Positions 35,367 to 45,621 of a stretch of 64,000 nt of DNA are shown in pieces. The stretch's first letter is position 1. Each line of letters starts with the position of its first letter. The notes under the pieces were generated by a model that saw nothing but the letters and a program-made list of their open reading frames with translations, ran no database searches and had not been told where the DNA came from. The translations under genes were made by a program, and so were the position numbers. Origin of the DNA: JBBECJ01 sp963763325 (lineage in GTDB: Bacteria > Chloroflexota > Chloroflexia > Thermomicrobiales > CFX8). The stretch is from positions 62,001-126,000 of the forward strand of contig CAVXOL010000024.1 in the NCBI GenBank assembly GCA_963763325.1. The letters run 5' to 3'.

Positions 35367-36373
35367 TACCTTCCTGGGGCTTGAGCGTACAGGCCGAGTC
35401 GGTCGGCCCGGTCGCGATAGAACAACATAGCGGCGACGATCATGCCGCTCGCGATAACGGCGTTGAGCATGATTGCGAGCAGCGCCCCCGGCAGGCTGGT
35501 CGCCAGCTCACGCAGTGCGAACGACAATCCGGTTGTAATCAGCAGTGACGCACTCATGAAGCGCAACGATTGCCAGAAATGGTGCTGGACCACCTGATAG
35601 CTTGATCGCATCGCCGAAAGCGGCCCGGCGTCATCGATAACCATCGCGTGGATCGAGAAAAAGAAGTGGACCCACGCCCAGGTCGCTGGAAAGAGCAGGA
35701 ACAGCCACAACAAAGTCACTTCTCCGAAGCCAAGCACTGCGCCGACGATCGTCGCGACCATGACCGGCATCGCGACCAGTAATGCCAGCCCTGCCAGCGC
35801 CACCGCCCACGCCGCGATGTTTCCAGCCCGGCGTATGATCAGTCGAGGATGAACAGACAGCGTCCCCTGTCTGCTCGCGAGAGCGGCCTGCGCGAGAAGT
35901 GAGCGATACGCCGCAACGAGCAGAAAACCCGCCACAAGTATCCCGATCAGAAGCAGAAGCACGACGCCACCCGGCAAACTCGACCAGCTTGCTCCGACGC
36001 GGATGTCTGCGATCCGATCGCCAGCGAACGACGGCACAATGCCAGGCGTTCGCAACAGCGGTACCTCAAGTGACGCGATCTCAAAAATGTTGAACCCTTC
36101 CAGCCGTGCCACTTCGGTGGCGAATGCGTCCCACCCATCACCTCGCCGTCGCAACGTGTCGGACATTGGGTTGCTCAACGGAGCAAGGGCAATGCGTGGA
36201 CCGAGCAACAGATAGAGATCGAGCAATACGATCGGCAGGATTGCCAATGGTCGAAGTATCAGTGCCGCAAATCCAAACCCGATCGTATCGATCACTCCGG
36301 GCAACGGTATTTCCCGGTCCATCCGGTTATCACGAGTCGAATTCGCCGGGTTTTCACGGTCCAGGTCGTGCAT
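35366..36373 (-). CDS. hypothetical multi-pass membrane protein
   Basis: A 335-aa protein with about seven hydrophobic segments, including a first one near LAILPIVLLDLYLLLG, then a run of helices from about residue 140 (VVLLLLIGILVAGFLLVAA) to the C-terminus. A soluble loop of some 70 residues follows the first segment. It resembles proteins with a glycerophosphoryl-diester-like membrane region (YciC/GDPD-type integral membrane domains), but I cannot name a family. Its stop shares bases with the gyrB start, so it leads that operon. Function unknown. Confidence 0.7.
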   Translation of the reverse strand: MHDLDRENPANSTRDNRMDREIPLPGVIDTIGFGFAALILRPLAILPIVLLDLYLLLGPRIALAPLSNPMSDTLRRRGDGWDAFATEVARLEGFNIFEIASLEVPLLRTPGIVPSFAGDRIADIRVGASWSSLPGGVVLLLLIGILVAGFLLVAAYRSLLAQAALASRQGTLSVHPRLIIRRAGNIAAWAVALAGLALLVAMPVMVATIVGAVLGFGEVTLLWLFLLFPATWAWVHFFFSIHAMVIDDAGPLSAMRSSYQVVQHHFWQSLRFMSASLLITTGLSFALRELATSLPGALLAIMLNAVIASGMIVAAMLFYRDRADRLGLYAQAPGR

Positions 36374-36387
36374 GTTCCACGTTCCCG

Positions 36388-36765
36388 TCAGCCCCAGCCG
36401 AGCTCACGCAGCCGTTCCTCACCGATCCCGAAGTGATGCGCGACCTCATGGATCACCGTCTTGCGGACCTGCGCCACGATTTCTTCGTGCGTCGAACAGA
36501 TTCCTTCGATCGGTCGCTGAAAGATCGTGATCTTGTCCGGCACAACTAACGAGTACGACGAACTGTGGCGGGCCGTCAGCGGGATCCCTTCGTAGAGGCC
36601 GAGAAGCGTGCCGAATCGGAGACCCACGCGACGCATCTGTTGCCTGCTCGGCAGTCGCTCGACCGTTACCTCGATGTTGTTCATCAGTTGCAACAACTCT
36701 TCGGGAAGGGTGTCCAATGCAGCGACAACTAGCTCCTCGAACTCGGTTTCCGACAGTCGCAACAA
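36388..36765 (-). CDS. minigluzincin-type metallopeptidase family protein
   Basis: A small predicted zinc protease of 125 aa (zincin_1, PF06262). The HEVAHHFGIGEERL motif is the HExxH zinc site with a downstream glutamate. The N-terminal SETEFEELVVAALDTLPEEL is typical. The open frame extends upstream to 36864 over the promoter, so the start must be later. The TTG at 36765 has GGAGGGG eight bases upstream and gives the usual length. It lies upstream of the membrane protein and gyrB with a 15-base gap. Confidence 0.85.
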   Translation of the reverse strand: MLRLSETEFEELVVAALDTLPEELLQLMNNIEVTVERLPSRQQMRRVGLRFGTLLGLYEGIPLTARHSSSYSLVVPDKITIFQRPIEGICSTHEEIVAQVRKTVIHEVAHHFGIGEERLRELGWG

Positions 36766-36795
36766 TGAGAGTCCCCTCCGGTCCGCAGACAGTTG

Positions 36796-36827
36796 ATTAT
36801 ACCATTTTTCGCATTCGTACGCGAAAA
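36796..36827 (-). promoter_or_regulatory. strong extended -10 promoter with inverted repeat
   Basis: Minus-strand TGGTATAAT (TATAAT at 36796-36801) is a consensus extended -10. Directly upstream lies TTTTCGC, 8 bases, GCGAAAA (36806-36827), occupying the spacer and -35 zone, where a repressor could block polymerase. No good -35 hexamer is seen, consistent with an extended -10 or an activator. Confidence 0.65.
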
Positions 36828-36865
36828 TCAGCCTACAGCGGTGTCGGATAAAGGGGACGCGCACC

Positions 36866-37189
36866 AGGTGTAGGTTGCAGCAATCATCAAGTGATCATCC
36901 TCGTAAGCAGGAGGTGATTCTGACGTCTTCTTGGCGCAAATCATCGAACGTGCAGAGTTTCGTGAGCCAGCCGGTGGCCATCGTCTTCGTCGACATGGCG
37001 GCGATGAACTGATCCGCGAACGTGCCAACGGCGGACGCTCGTGCATGTCACGAGCCACGTTCCCAGCCAGGCAAAGAAGGGCGCAGCCAACTCCGCTGCC
37101 GTCGGCAACGGTGGCACGCCCTTCCCAGCCTGCTTGAAGATTCAGCTCGACGAAACCGACGCCGGCCGGCGTGACGGCAGCGCGAGAGA
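36866..37189. other. intergenic stretch without a supported gene
   Basis: About 320 bp between the zincin promoter and the 3' end of frc. Both strands carry short frames with coding-like composition (for example a minus-strand frame with GVPPLPTAAELAAPFFAWLG near 37100), but none has a start and ribosome site. It may hold remnants of a gene lost next to the oxalate cluster. Confidence 0.4.
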
Positions 37190-38439
37190 CTAGATGGCTC
37201 CTTCTTCGCGGGCGGCGGCTATTTCCTCATCGCCGAACCCGACCACGCTCCGTAAGATCTCGTCGGTGTGCTCACCCAACAGTGGAGAGCGTTGTACGTC
37301 GGAAGGCGAGGCGGACAATTTGACGGGGTTGCCGACCGTGAGGTACTTGCCGCGAGTCGGGTGATCGACCTCGACCACCGTGCCGGTTGCGCGCAACGAC
37401 GGCTCTTCCGCCAGCTCCTTCATCGACAGGATCGGCCCGCACGGGATATTGAGCGGGTTACATAGATCCATGACCTCGAACTTGTCGAGGGTCTTCGTCC
37501 ATTCCTCGATGTATCGAAGATCTGGGGGATCTTATCGAGCCGCGCGTTGGGCGTGGCATAGCTGGGATCTGTCTTTCCACTCGGGCTTGCCGATCAGATC
37601 GCAGACGTTGCCCCATACGGCTGCCTGGGTGATGAAATAGACGTATGCGTTGGGGTCTGTCTCCCAACCTTTGCATTTGACGATCCAGCCCGGCTGACCG
37701 CCACCGGAATCGTTGCCGGCACGCGGCGTCGCCTCGCCGAACTCAATCCCTTGTCCGTACTGGCTGTATTCTGTCAGCGGGCCATGGGCAAGACGCTGCT
37801 GGTCGCGCATCTTCACCCGACACAGATTGAGGACGGCGTCCTGCATGGCACTTCGACGCGCTGTCCCTTCCCCGTTTGCTCGCGTTGATACAGCGCCGTC
37901 ACGATACCCAGCGCGAGGTGAACCCCGGTACCCGAGTCGCCGATTTGCGCGCCGGTCACCAACGGTGGTCCATCGAGGAAACCGGTTGTCGACGCCGCCC
38001 CGCCAGTGCTTTGCGCGATATTTTCATAGACTTTGCAGTCTTCATACGGGCCGGGGCCGAAACCCTTGACCGACGCGTAGATCATGCGCGGATTGATCTC
38101 CTGGATCTTTTCCCATGGGAAGCCCATCCGGTCGATGGCGCCAGGCGCGAAGTTTTCCACCATCACATCGCACTCCTCGATGAGCCTGGAGAAGATCTTC
38201 TTGCCCGTCTCGGCCTTGGTATTCAGCGTCACACTGCGCTTGTTGTGATTCAGCATCGTGAAGTACAGGCTATCCACATCCGGAATGTCGCGAAGCTGAC
38301 TCCGCGTGGCGTCGCCGACACCGGGCAGTTCGATCTTGATGACGTCCGCGCCGAACCAGGCCAGCAGTTGCGTGCAGGTCGGACCCGATTGAACGTGAGT
38401 CATGTCAAGAATACGGACGCCCTCCAGCGCTTTTCCCAT
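37190..38439 (-). CDS. frc: formyl-CoA:oxalate CoA-transferase (three frameshifts)
   Basis: Class III (CaiB/BaiF) CoA-transferase that moves CoA from formyl-CoA to oxalate. The reconstruction follows the Oxalobacter enzyme closely: GVRILDMTHVQSGPTCTQLL, DSLYFTMLNHNKRSVTLN, MVENFAPGAIDRMGFPW, the active-site aspartate in GAQIGDSGTGVHLALG, MQDAVLNLCRVKMRDQQRL, GGGQPGWIVKCKGWETDP, and NIPCGPILSMKELAEEPSL. Breaks lie near 37845 (one base missing), 37565 and 37518. About 415 aa, normal. The degree of match to true Frc, rather than to generic CaiB proteins, and the adjacent oxc make the substrate call firm. First residue at ATG 38439. Confidence 0.93.
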
Positions 38440-38483
38440 GATTCCCTTCTCCCCTTCCCTCTCCTCGATCGAATGCCGTTCGA

Positions 38484-40217
38484 TTATCGCTTGGCCACTA
38501 CACTCTGCGGATTGAGGTTGCCGATTCGCCCGCTCTCGGTCCCGGCCTTCTCGTCAATCACAGCATTCACCAGCGTCGGCTTGCCGGAATCCATGGCCGC
38601 GTTCACCGCGCGGCTCAATTCGTCGGGCGTCGTCGCGTTGACGCCGACGCCGCCGAACGCTTCCATCATCTTGTCGTAGCGGGCGCCCTTGACGAAGACG
38701 GTCGTGGCGACATCCGCGCCTCCGGACGGGTTGACGTCGGTTCCCCGATAGATTCCGCCGTTGTTGAAGACCACGACACAGACCGGCAGGTTGTACCGGC
38801 AGATGGTTTCGATCTCCATACCGGAGAACCCGAATGCGCTATCGCCTTCGACGGCGAGCACGGGCTTGCCGGTCTCTACGGCGGCCGCGATCGCGTAACC
38901 CATGCCGACACCCATGACGCCCCAGGTGCCCACATCCAGCCGTTTGCGCGGCTGGTACATGTCGATGATGCTGCGTGCGAAATCGAGCGTGTTGGCCCCC
39001 TCGTTGACGAGGATCGCGTCGGGCCGCTCTGCGATGACGGTGCGCAGCGCACCGAGTGCTCCATGGAAGTCCATCGGCACATTGTTGTTTTGCAGCCGGG
39101 GCGCCATGCGGGCGACGTTGGTTTCCACCTTGTCCCCTACCTCGCCGATCCATTCGGCCGGCGGCGTGCGTCCAGTTCTCTTGCATGCGCTCCAGGAGCG
39201 CCGAAACACAGGAGCCGATATCGCCCACCAGGGGAGCGGCAATCTGGACATTGCTATCCATCTCCCGGGGTTCGATGTCGATCTGCACAAACTTCTTCGG
39301 CTGACTACCCCAGGTCTTGCCTTTGCCGTGCGACAGCAGCCAGTTGAGGCGGGCCCCGATCAGCATCACCACATCGGATTCCTGCAATACCAGCGAGCGC
39401 GCCGCTGCTGCCGATTGCGGATGGGTGTCCGGCAGCAGCCCTTTGGCCATGCTCATGGGCAGGTAGGGAATGCCGCTCGTCTCCACGAGTGCGCGGATCT
39501 CGTCATCGGCCTGCGCGTAGGCCGCCCCCTTGCCGAGAATGATCAGCGGACGTTTGGCGCTCTTTGAGCACTTCGATTGCTCGATCGACCGCCTCCGGGG
39601 CAGGCAACTGACGCGGTGCGGCATCGACAACCTTGACGAGTGAGCTGGCGCCCTTTGCCGCGTCCATGCGTCTGGCCCAGGAGCTTCGCCGGCAGATCGA
39701 GATAGACGCCGCCCGGGCGGCCGGAAACGGCAGCGCGAATGGCGCGGGCGACCCCGATGCCGATGTCTTCGGCATGCAGGACGCGGAAGGCTGCCTTGCA
39801 GAGCGGCTTCGCGATGGCCAGTTGATCCATCTCTTCATAATCGCCCTGCTGCAGATCGACGATCTCACGCTCTGACGAACCGCTGATCAGGATCATCGGG
39901 AAGCAGTTGGTCGTGGCGTGGGCCAGCGCGGTCAGGCCGTTGAGGAAACCCGGCGCCGAGACGGTCATGCAGACGCCAGGTTTCTTCGTAAGATATCCGG
40001 CAATTGCCGCGGCATAGCCCGCATTCTGCTCATGCCGGAACGAGAGAACCCGCATGCCGGCGGCCTGCATGAATCGGCCCAGATCCGTGATCGGGATTCC
40101 GGGCACGTGATAGATGGTGTTGATGTCGTTGAGCTTGAGTGCGTCGATGACGAGGTGAAAACCGTCCGTCAGCGCGCCTGTCTCCACAGCCGTATCAGTC
40201 CGCACCCGCGTCGTCAT
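38484..40217 (-). CDS. oxc: oxalyl-CoA decarboxylase (three frameshifts)
   Basis: ThDP enzyme converting oxalyl-CoA to formyl-CoA and CO2. Signatures shared with the Oxalobacter enzyme: LTDGFHLVIDALKLNDI, the activating glutamate in SFRHEQNAGYAAAIAGYL, TVSAPGFLNGLTALAHATTN, SGSSEREIVDLQQGDYEEMD, GKGAAYAQADDEIRALVE, ARLNWLLSHGKGKTWG, NEGANTLDFARSI, the ThDP-binding EGDSAFGFSGMEIETICRYN, and a C-terminal Arg-Lys-rich tail that closes the active site. Breaks near 39680, 39560 and 39170. The ATG at 40217 fits the family start; the longer frame to 40310 is spurious. About 575 aa. The next gene, frc, begins 45 bases downstream. Confidence 0.94.
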
Positions 40218-40311
40218 CAGCACCTGTAGTCGATCATCGTATGCTGTGTGCGAGTCCAGTATCAGCGCGACGGATCGAATCCCTCTCCCCCTCTTACTCC
40301 CCTTTAGCATG

Positions 40312-42453
40312 TCAGTTCGGCCCTGCCTGTCTCGCCCATCGATACTTCGCGCCGAGGACCGCCACCGGTTTCTCGGTCGTGTACGGATAGGCCAGGATGC
40401 GGTGCTCCATCAGATGCCGGCAGGCGTCTTCGACCTCGACGTCTCCAACCAGCGACGCCACGACCGGCTTGTTGATCCCGCGCTCGCGCGCCGCCTCGAT
40501 CTCCTCGCTCAGCAGAGTTCGCGAACGTCATCGGCGGCGTGATGATCGTGTGCCAGTAGCCGAGAATCAGCGCGTGAACGCGCTCGTCGTCCAGCGCCAG
40601 GCGGATCGTCTGATCGATAGGTCGTCGGCGGTTCGCCGCCGGTGATGTCGACCGGATTGCCCGACGCGCCGAATGGCGGGATGTACTCGCGGAAGGCCGC
40701 GTCCAGATCGGGAGGCATCGCCATCAATTGCAGCCCGTTGTCGACGCACGCGTCGGACAGCAAGACGCCGGACCCCCGGCGCCGGTGATGATCAGCACGT
40801 TCTCACCGGCCGGCGTCGGCAGCATCTGCAACCCCCGGGCGAACTCCAGCATGTCGTTGAGGCTGATGCGCGCGAATGACACCGCTCTGCCGCAGGACAT
40901 CGTCGTAGATCTTGTCGTTGCCGGCCAGCGCTCCGGTGTGCGACTCGGCCGCCCTCGCGCCCATCGACGTTCGGCCGGCCTTCAGCATGACGACCGGCTT
41001 CTGCTTCGACACGCGCTTGGCGACCTCGGCGAACGCCCGGCCGTCCTTCAGGTCTTCGACATGCATCGCGATCACCTGCGTGTTGTCGTCCTGCTCGAAG
41101 AACGTCAGCAGGTCGTCCTCGTCGATGTCGGCCTTGTTGCCGAGACCGACGATCGCCGAGACTCCCATCTGGTTCGAGCGGCTGAAGCCGATGATCGCCA
41201 TGCCGACGCCGCCGCTCTGCGACGAGAGCGCCACCTGGCCGCTTCTGTGTACGGCGTGCAGAAGGTCGCGCAGAGGTTGCTGGGCGTGTAGTAGAAGCCG
41301 TAGATATTCGGTCCCATCAGGCGGATGTCGTGCTTGCGCGCGACCCGCAAGACCTCGTCCTGCAGCTCGACCTCGCCGATTTCGGCGAAGCCGGATGGGA
41401 TCAGGACCGCGCCGGGAATCTGCTTGCTGGCCGACCTCCTCCAGCACGCCGGCCACGAACTTGGCCGGGATGCAGAAGACGGCGACATCGATCTCACCAG
41501 GCACGTCCAGGACGCTCTTGTAGCACGTCAGGCCGAGAATCTCCTCGGCCCTCGGGTGAATCGGGTAGATCTCGCCGTGGTAGCCTCCGTTGATCAGGTT
41601 CTTCATGACCGAGTTGCCGATCTTGCCGTCCTCCGGCGATGCGCCAATGACGGCGACCGCGTTCGGCTGCATGATCCGGCGCATGGCCCGTCAGGATCTC
41701 GTCCTGAGAAGGCCGGTAGCGCGGCTCGGGACGGGCGAGAAGTTGGCGATGATCCGCGCGTCGACAGCGACGGCGCCGGACTCGCTTGCGAAGACTGGAT
41801 TCAGGTCGAGTTCGTGGATTTCGGGGAAGTCGTCAACCAGTTGTGAAACGCCCTCAACGAGACTGGCCAGCGCGTCCAAATCCGCGCCTGCCTGCCCACG
41901 CACGCCGCGCAAGACCGCGCCGCCGCGCAAGTCGTCAAACATCGACGTGCGCTTCGTCGGATGCGTCACCGGCGCCAGATCTGAAGGTGACATCCCTCAA
42001 CACCTCGACCAGTACACCGCCGAGGCCGACCGCCACCAGCTTGCCGAAGCTCGGATCGGTGACGGCGCCGACAATGACCTCGTGCGCCGCTGGAACCATC
42101 TGCTGGACCTGCACCCCATGCATGCGGGCTTCGGGGTGGTAGGCGCGCGCGTCGGAGATGATCGAGCTCGAACGCCTGCCGCTACGGCGTCGTCGCTGTC
42201 CAAGCCCGATCACGACGCCGCCGGCATCGGTCTTGTGCAGGATGTCAGGTGATGCGATCTTCAGGACGACTGGATACCCGAGGTCGCCGGCAAGCGGACG
42301 GCTTCGTCGGCCGAGCGGGCCAGCCCTTCACCGGGCATCGTGATGCCGTACGCCTCGCAGACGCTGCGGGCTTCGTCGGCGCGTCAGCGCGGTGCGCCCA
42401 TCATCACGTACGCGATCGAGGATCGTCCGGACCGCATTCTGGTCGTAGCTCAT
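40312..42453 (-). CDS. ADP-forming acyl-CoA synthetase, ATP-grasp first (about a dozen frameshifts)
   Basis: NDP-forming acyl-CoA ligase family of about 710 aa when reconstructed. Order of domains: ATP-grasp first (GYPVVLKIASPDILHKTDAGG, VGAVTDPSFGKLVAVGLGGVLVE, DFPEIHELDLNPVFA), then CoA-binding Rossmann (QPNAVAVIGASPEDGKIGNSVM), then ligase-CoA domains with IYGFYYTPSNLCATF, LSSQSGGVGMAIIGFS and the phospho-histidine in ESHTGALAGNDKIYDD. It links acyl-CoA hydrolysis to ATP from ADP and phosphate, reversibly. Starting at ATG 42453 (GGAAGGAA upstream), shifts occur near 42395, 42300, 42195, 42165, 41980, 41690, 41430, 41250, 40870, 40770, 40620 and 40530, yet motifs are intact. Clustering with frc and oxc points to oxalate or formate thioesters. 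Confidence 0.82.
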
Positions 42454-42624
42454 GCCGATTCCTTCCGCGCGTACTACCGGCGTGCAGTTCACTGGGTGTG
42501 GTTCGAGGGCGTTGGTTGCAAAGTTAGAGGACGTCGCGATACCTCGAAGCCCCATCCCCCGATCTAAGCCCCAGCCATCTTAGTTCAATCTGTCAAACCG
42601 CGCAATTTTCGCCATTACCGTCGT

Positions 42625-42649
42625 ACGTCCTGAGCTGCAGCTCGGACGT
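42625..42649. terminator. hairpin between the PBP gene and the oxalate cluster
   Basis: ACGTCC and GGACGT close a stem around the palindrome GAGCTGCAGCTC with one bulged T. It lies 12 bases past the end of the PBP gene and upstream of the acyl-CoA synthetase gene on the minus strand. No T-run. Confidence 0.55.
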
Positions 42650-42660
42650 GACATGACGAA

Positions 42661-44320
42661 TTACTCCGCCTCCTCGAATGCGGCTTCCAGCAGTGCGCGC
42701 CCGATTGGTTGGGCTGCCTGGGAGCCCGGGCCGCCTCGCTCGACGATGACGGAGACGACGAGTTTGCGATCCCCAGCCTCCGCGAAACCAGTGAACCAGG
42801 AGTGCGGTTCGCCTTCACCCAGTTCGGCGGTGCCGGTCTTTCCACCGACGGTCAGGCCCTCGATGGCTGCCGCCTGTGAATAGCCGTAGTCGACAGTTGC
42901 CAGCAGCAGATCCCGCACGGCGGCAGCGCTGTCGCCCGGAGATGGCGCGCCGCCACTCGTCATCATCGAAATCCTCCAGTACCTCGCCCCCTTCCCCGAG
43001 CACCCGGTCAACCACCATCGGCTCCATCATGACGCCGTCGTTCACGATCGCGGCAACGACCATCGCCATTTGCAGGGGTGAAGCCAGGATCTGGCCCTGA
43101 CCAAATCCGGTGTCGGCCAGCAGAGCGCGATTGTTGAGCTCGTCCCGCGAATTGGCTACCTGCGTCGTTACGACGTCGAAGTCGAACGGTATCGACTCCC
43201 CAAACCCGAACCGCTGGGCGTAATCCCAAAGTTCCTGGCTTCCAAGCTGGAGGCCGATCTGGGCGAACACGACATTGAGTGAATATGCGTATGATTCTTC
43301 GAGCGACCAGTTCACCTTGTTGGGGTCTGGACGGTTCAGTTCCTCAATAATCCGGCCTTCGATCTCGAAGACGCCCTCATCGCGAAAGACCGAGTCGAGC
43401 GACGCCTCGCCGGAATCGATGATCGCTGACGCAGTGACTGTCTTGAAGGTCGATCCGGGATTGTAGAGACCGTCGGTTGGCCGAAAGACGAGCGGAGCAT
43501 TTGGATCAGCGTTCAGTTCGGCCCAGTATGCCTCGATTGCGGCGACTTCCTCGTCCGACTGCTGGCCGAGGTTGGCATACAGCCGGTTCGGATCAAAGAC
43601 CGGTGCGCCGTACATCGACAGCATCTCGCCGGACTCGGCATCCATCAACACGACGGCCCCCGCCCGCCCGCCAAGCAGCTCGGCCGCCAGATTCTGGAGG
43701 TCGAGGTCGATCGTCAGCTCCAGATCGTAGCCGTGTCGCTGCTCGTGCAGGATTCCGTCGAGCCACTCCTCGGCCGGATTTCCGCCGTCCTGGCCGGACA
43801 GATACTCATCGTACGCAGCCTCGATATTGGTCAGCCCATACATTTCCGGCGAGTAGTAGCCGATCAGCGGCGCCGTTGACAGCTCGGGCCAGGTCCGTTC
43901 ATACGTCCCGTCCTCGCGTTCGACCGTGTCGGCCAGGACACTTCCATTTCTGTCGACGATACGCCCTCGCTGCATCTCCAATGCCCGCAGCCGCTCGCGC
44001 GGGTTGCTGGCAATCTCCCCATTCGGCGCTTCTGCGACCCGTGATATCGTCCGGCTTGATTCGACAATCTGGACCCGAACGAGTTGGATGCTGACCAGCG
44101 TGAAGCAGACGAGGATGATTGCTGACCAGCGCAACAACGTTCGGTTGAATACGGGCAATGAGCGCGTTCCACGCGGCCACCACGCGATCGCTAACAGGAC
44201 TCCTGCTCCTAGCAACAGCCCCAGCCAGACCCTGTCAGCCTGGCCTTCCGTCCCACCGAATCCGTAAGCGATCACCAGCATTGCGCCGACGAACGCAGCC
44301 AACCGTAAAAACGTTCCCAT
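42661..44320 (-). CDS. class B penicillin-binding protein (frameshift near 42955)
   Basis: Peptidoglycan transpeptidase anchored by an N-terminal membrane segment, working with the SEDS protein encoded just upstream. Two or three hydrophobic segments lie within residues 1-85, then a pedestal domain, then the transpeptidase domain with the nucleophile serine in GSTFKTV (SxxK), SLN in YAYSLNVVFA (SxN) and KTG in VGGKTGTAELG. The last 95 residues are in another frame; the shift is near 42955 (RRAIS then DSAAAVRDLLLATVDYGY). About 552 aa. The start ATG 44320 abuts the stop of the SEDS gene. It is PbpA/FtsI-like; the unusual two extra N-terminal helices deserve note. Confidence 0.9.
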
Positions 44321-45621
44321 TATCGTGTCACCGTCGGATCGGAAATTCGCATCAGCAGTCCAATGATGATGAAGTTGGTCAACAGTGAGCTGCCGCCAGC
44401 GCTCACGAAGGGTAACGTGATACCGGTTAGCGGAATCAGACGGATGGTGCCGCCGATGATGATCAATGCCTGAAGGGCAAGGATCGTCGTCAAACCCGCC
44501 GCCAGAAATCGGCCAAATGCGTCACGAGCATTGAGCGCAATATAGAAGCCCCGAAAGACGAGTAGCAGGAACAACAACAAGACGACCAGCGTTCCCAGCA
44601 ACCCAAGCTCTTCGCCAATCGCTGCGAAGATGTAGTCACTGTGGACTTCCGAGACGAACGTCGGGTGCCCCTGCGCCAGCCCGGTTCCAAACAGCTTGCC
44701 AGTCGCCATCGCATACTCGGACTGGACCGGCTGATAGCCGGTGTCCAGCGGATCCGCCCACGGATTGAGCCAACTGGACACTCTCAGTCCGATCCGCGAG
44801 AACAGGTTGTACGCGACATAGACGCCGAGCGCGAACGTCCCCAACCCGGCGACGACATAGAGCAGCCTGCCGCTTGCGAGGTACAGCATTGAAAGAAAGA
44901 CACCGAAGAACAGTAACGCCGTGCCGAGGTCGTTCTGCAAGACGACTATCAGGAGCGAGAAGCTCCACATCAGAACCATCGGCGCCAGATACGGCAATGG
45001 CGGTAGCCGGAACGGCCCAACCTGATAATTCGAGGCGATCAGGTCCCGGTTTTCTGCCAGATACCCTGCCAGAAAGACGACCATCGCGATTTTCGCCATC
45101 TCGGACGGTTGAACGCTGAATGGTCCGATGTTGATCCAGAGCCGAGCACCGTTGTACTCGGTCCCGATCACCATCGTCGCCATCATCAACCCGATCGCGG
45201 CGAACGCCCAGGTGTACTTATAGCGACGCAACCAACCAAGCGACCGAACGAACGTACAGACGCCCAGCAACAGGACAAATCCCGCCGTCAGATAGATGAT
45301 CTGATTGCGCGCCAGATTGCCATAAGCGGCAGCGTCGATCTCGTTCAGGTCAGGGGCAAGTCGTTGGATGACCAGTAAACCCAGGCCTGCAATGCAGACG
45401 ACGATCGGAAAGAGCACCTGATCGCCTTTGAATCCGGTCGCACTGAGCCAGGCCGAGATGAAGAAGACGGCGGCCATGAAGGCCAACGACACCCAGATGT
45501 CGCGCCAATCCCACTCCAGATCCCGTGTTGACGCGAGGTAGATCGTCAGCAGCCCGACGATCGTCATCGCCGATGGCACAATCAGGAGTTGCAGTTCCGT
45601 GAAACGGATCCGTTGGAACAT
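44320..45621 (-). CDS. SEDS-family glycosyltransferase (FtsW/RodA)
   Basis: Polymerises lipid II into glycan strands, with a class B PBP as partner; about 433 aa with ten helices. Signatures are GARLWINIGPFSVQPSEMAKI (short form PSEMAK), the catalytic aspartate in LQNDLGTALLFFGVF, the ATGKLFGTGLAQG stretch, FAAIGEELGLLG and the end PFVSAGGSSLLTN. The start ATG at 45621 overlaps the mtnP stop (TAATG), so the longer frame to 45750 is excluded. Whether it serves division or elongation cannot be told. Confidence 0.93.
   Translation of the reverse strand: MFQRIRFTELQLLIVPSAMTIVGLLTIYLASTRDLEWDWRDIWVSLAFMAAVFFISAWLSATGFKGDQVLFPIVVCIAGLGLLVIQRLAPDLNEIDAAAYGNLARNQIIYLTAGFVLLLGVCTFVRSLGWLRRYKYTWAFAAIGLMMATMVIGTEYNGARLWINIGPFSVQPSEMAKIAMVVFLAGYLAENRDLIASNYQVGPFRLPPLPYLAPMVLMWSFSLLIVVLQNDLGTALLFFGVFLSMLYLASGRLLYVVAGLGTFALGVYVAYNLFSRIGLRVSSWLNPWADPLDTGYQPVQSEYAMATGKLFGTGLAQGHPTFVSEVHSDYIFAAIGEELGLLGTLVVLLLFLLLVFRGFYIALNARDAFGRFLAAGLTTILALQALIIIGGTIRLIPLTGITLPFVSAGGSSLLTNFIIIGLLMRISDPTVTR

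Noticed and set aside
40312..42453. Acyl-CoA synthetase as a true pseudogene
   Set aside because: Despite about twelve shifts there are no in-frame nonsense changes within segments and all motifs are intact, as in the neighbouring essential gyrB, so errors are likelier than decay.
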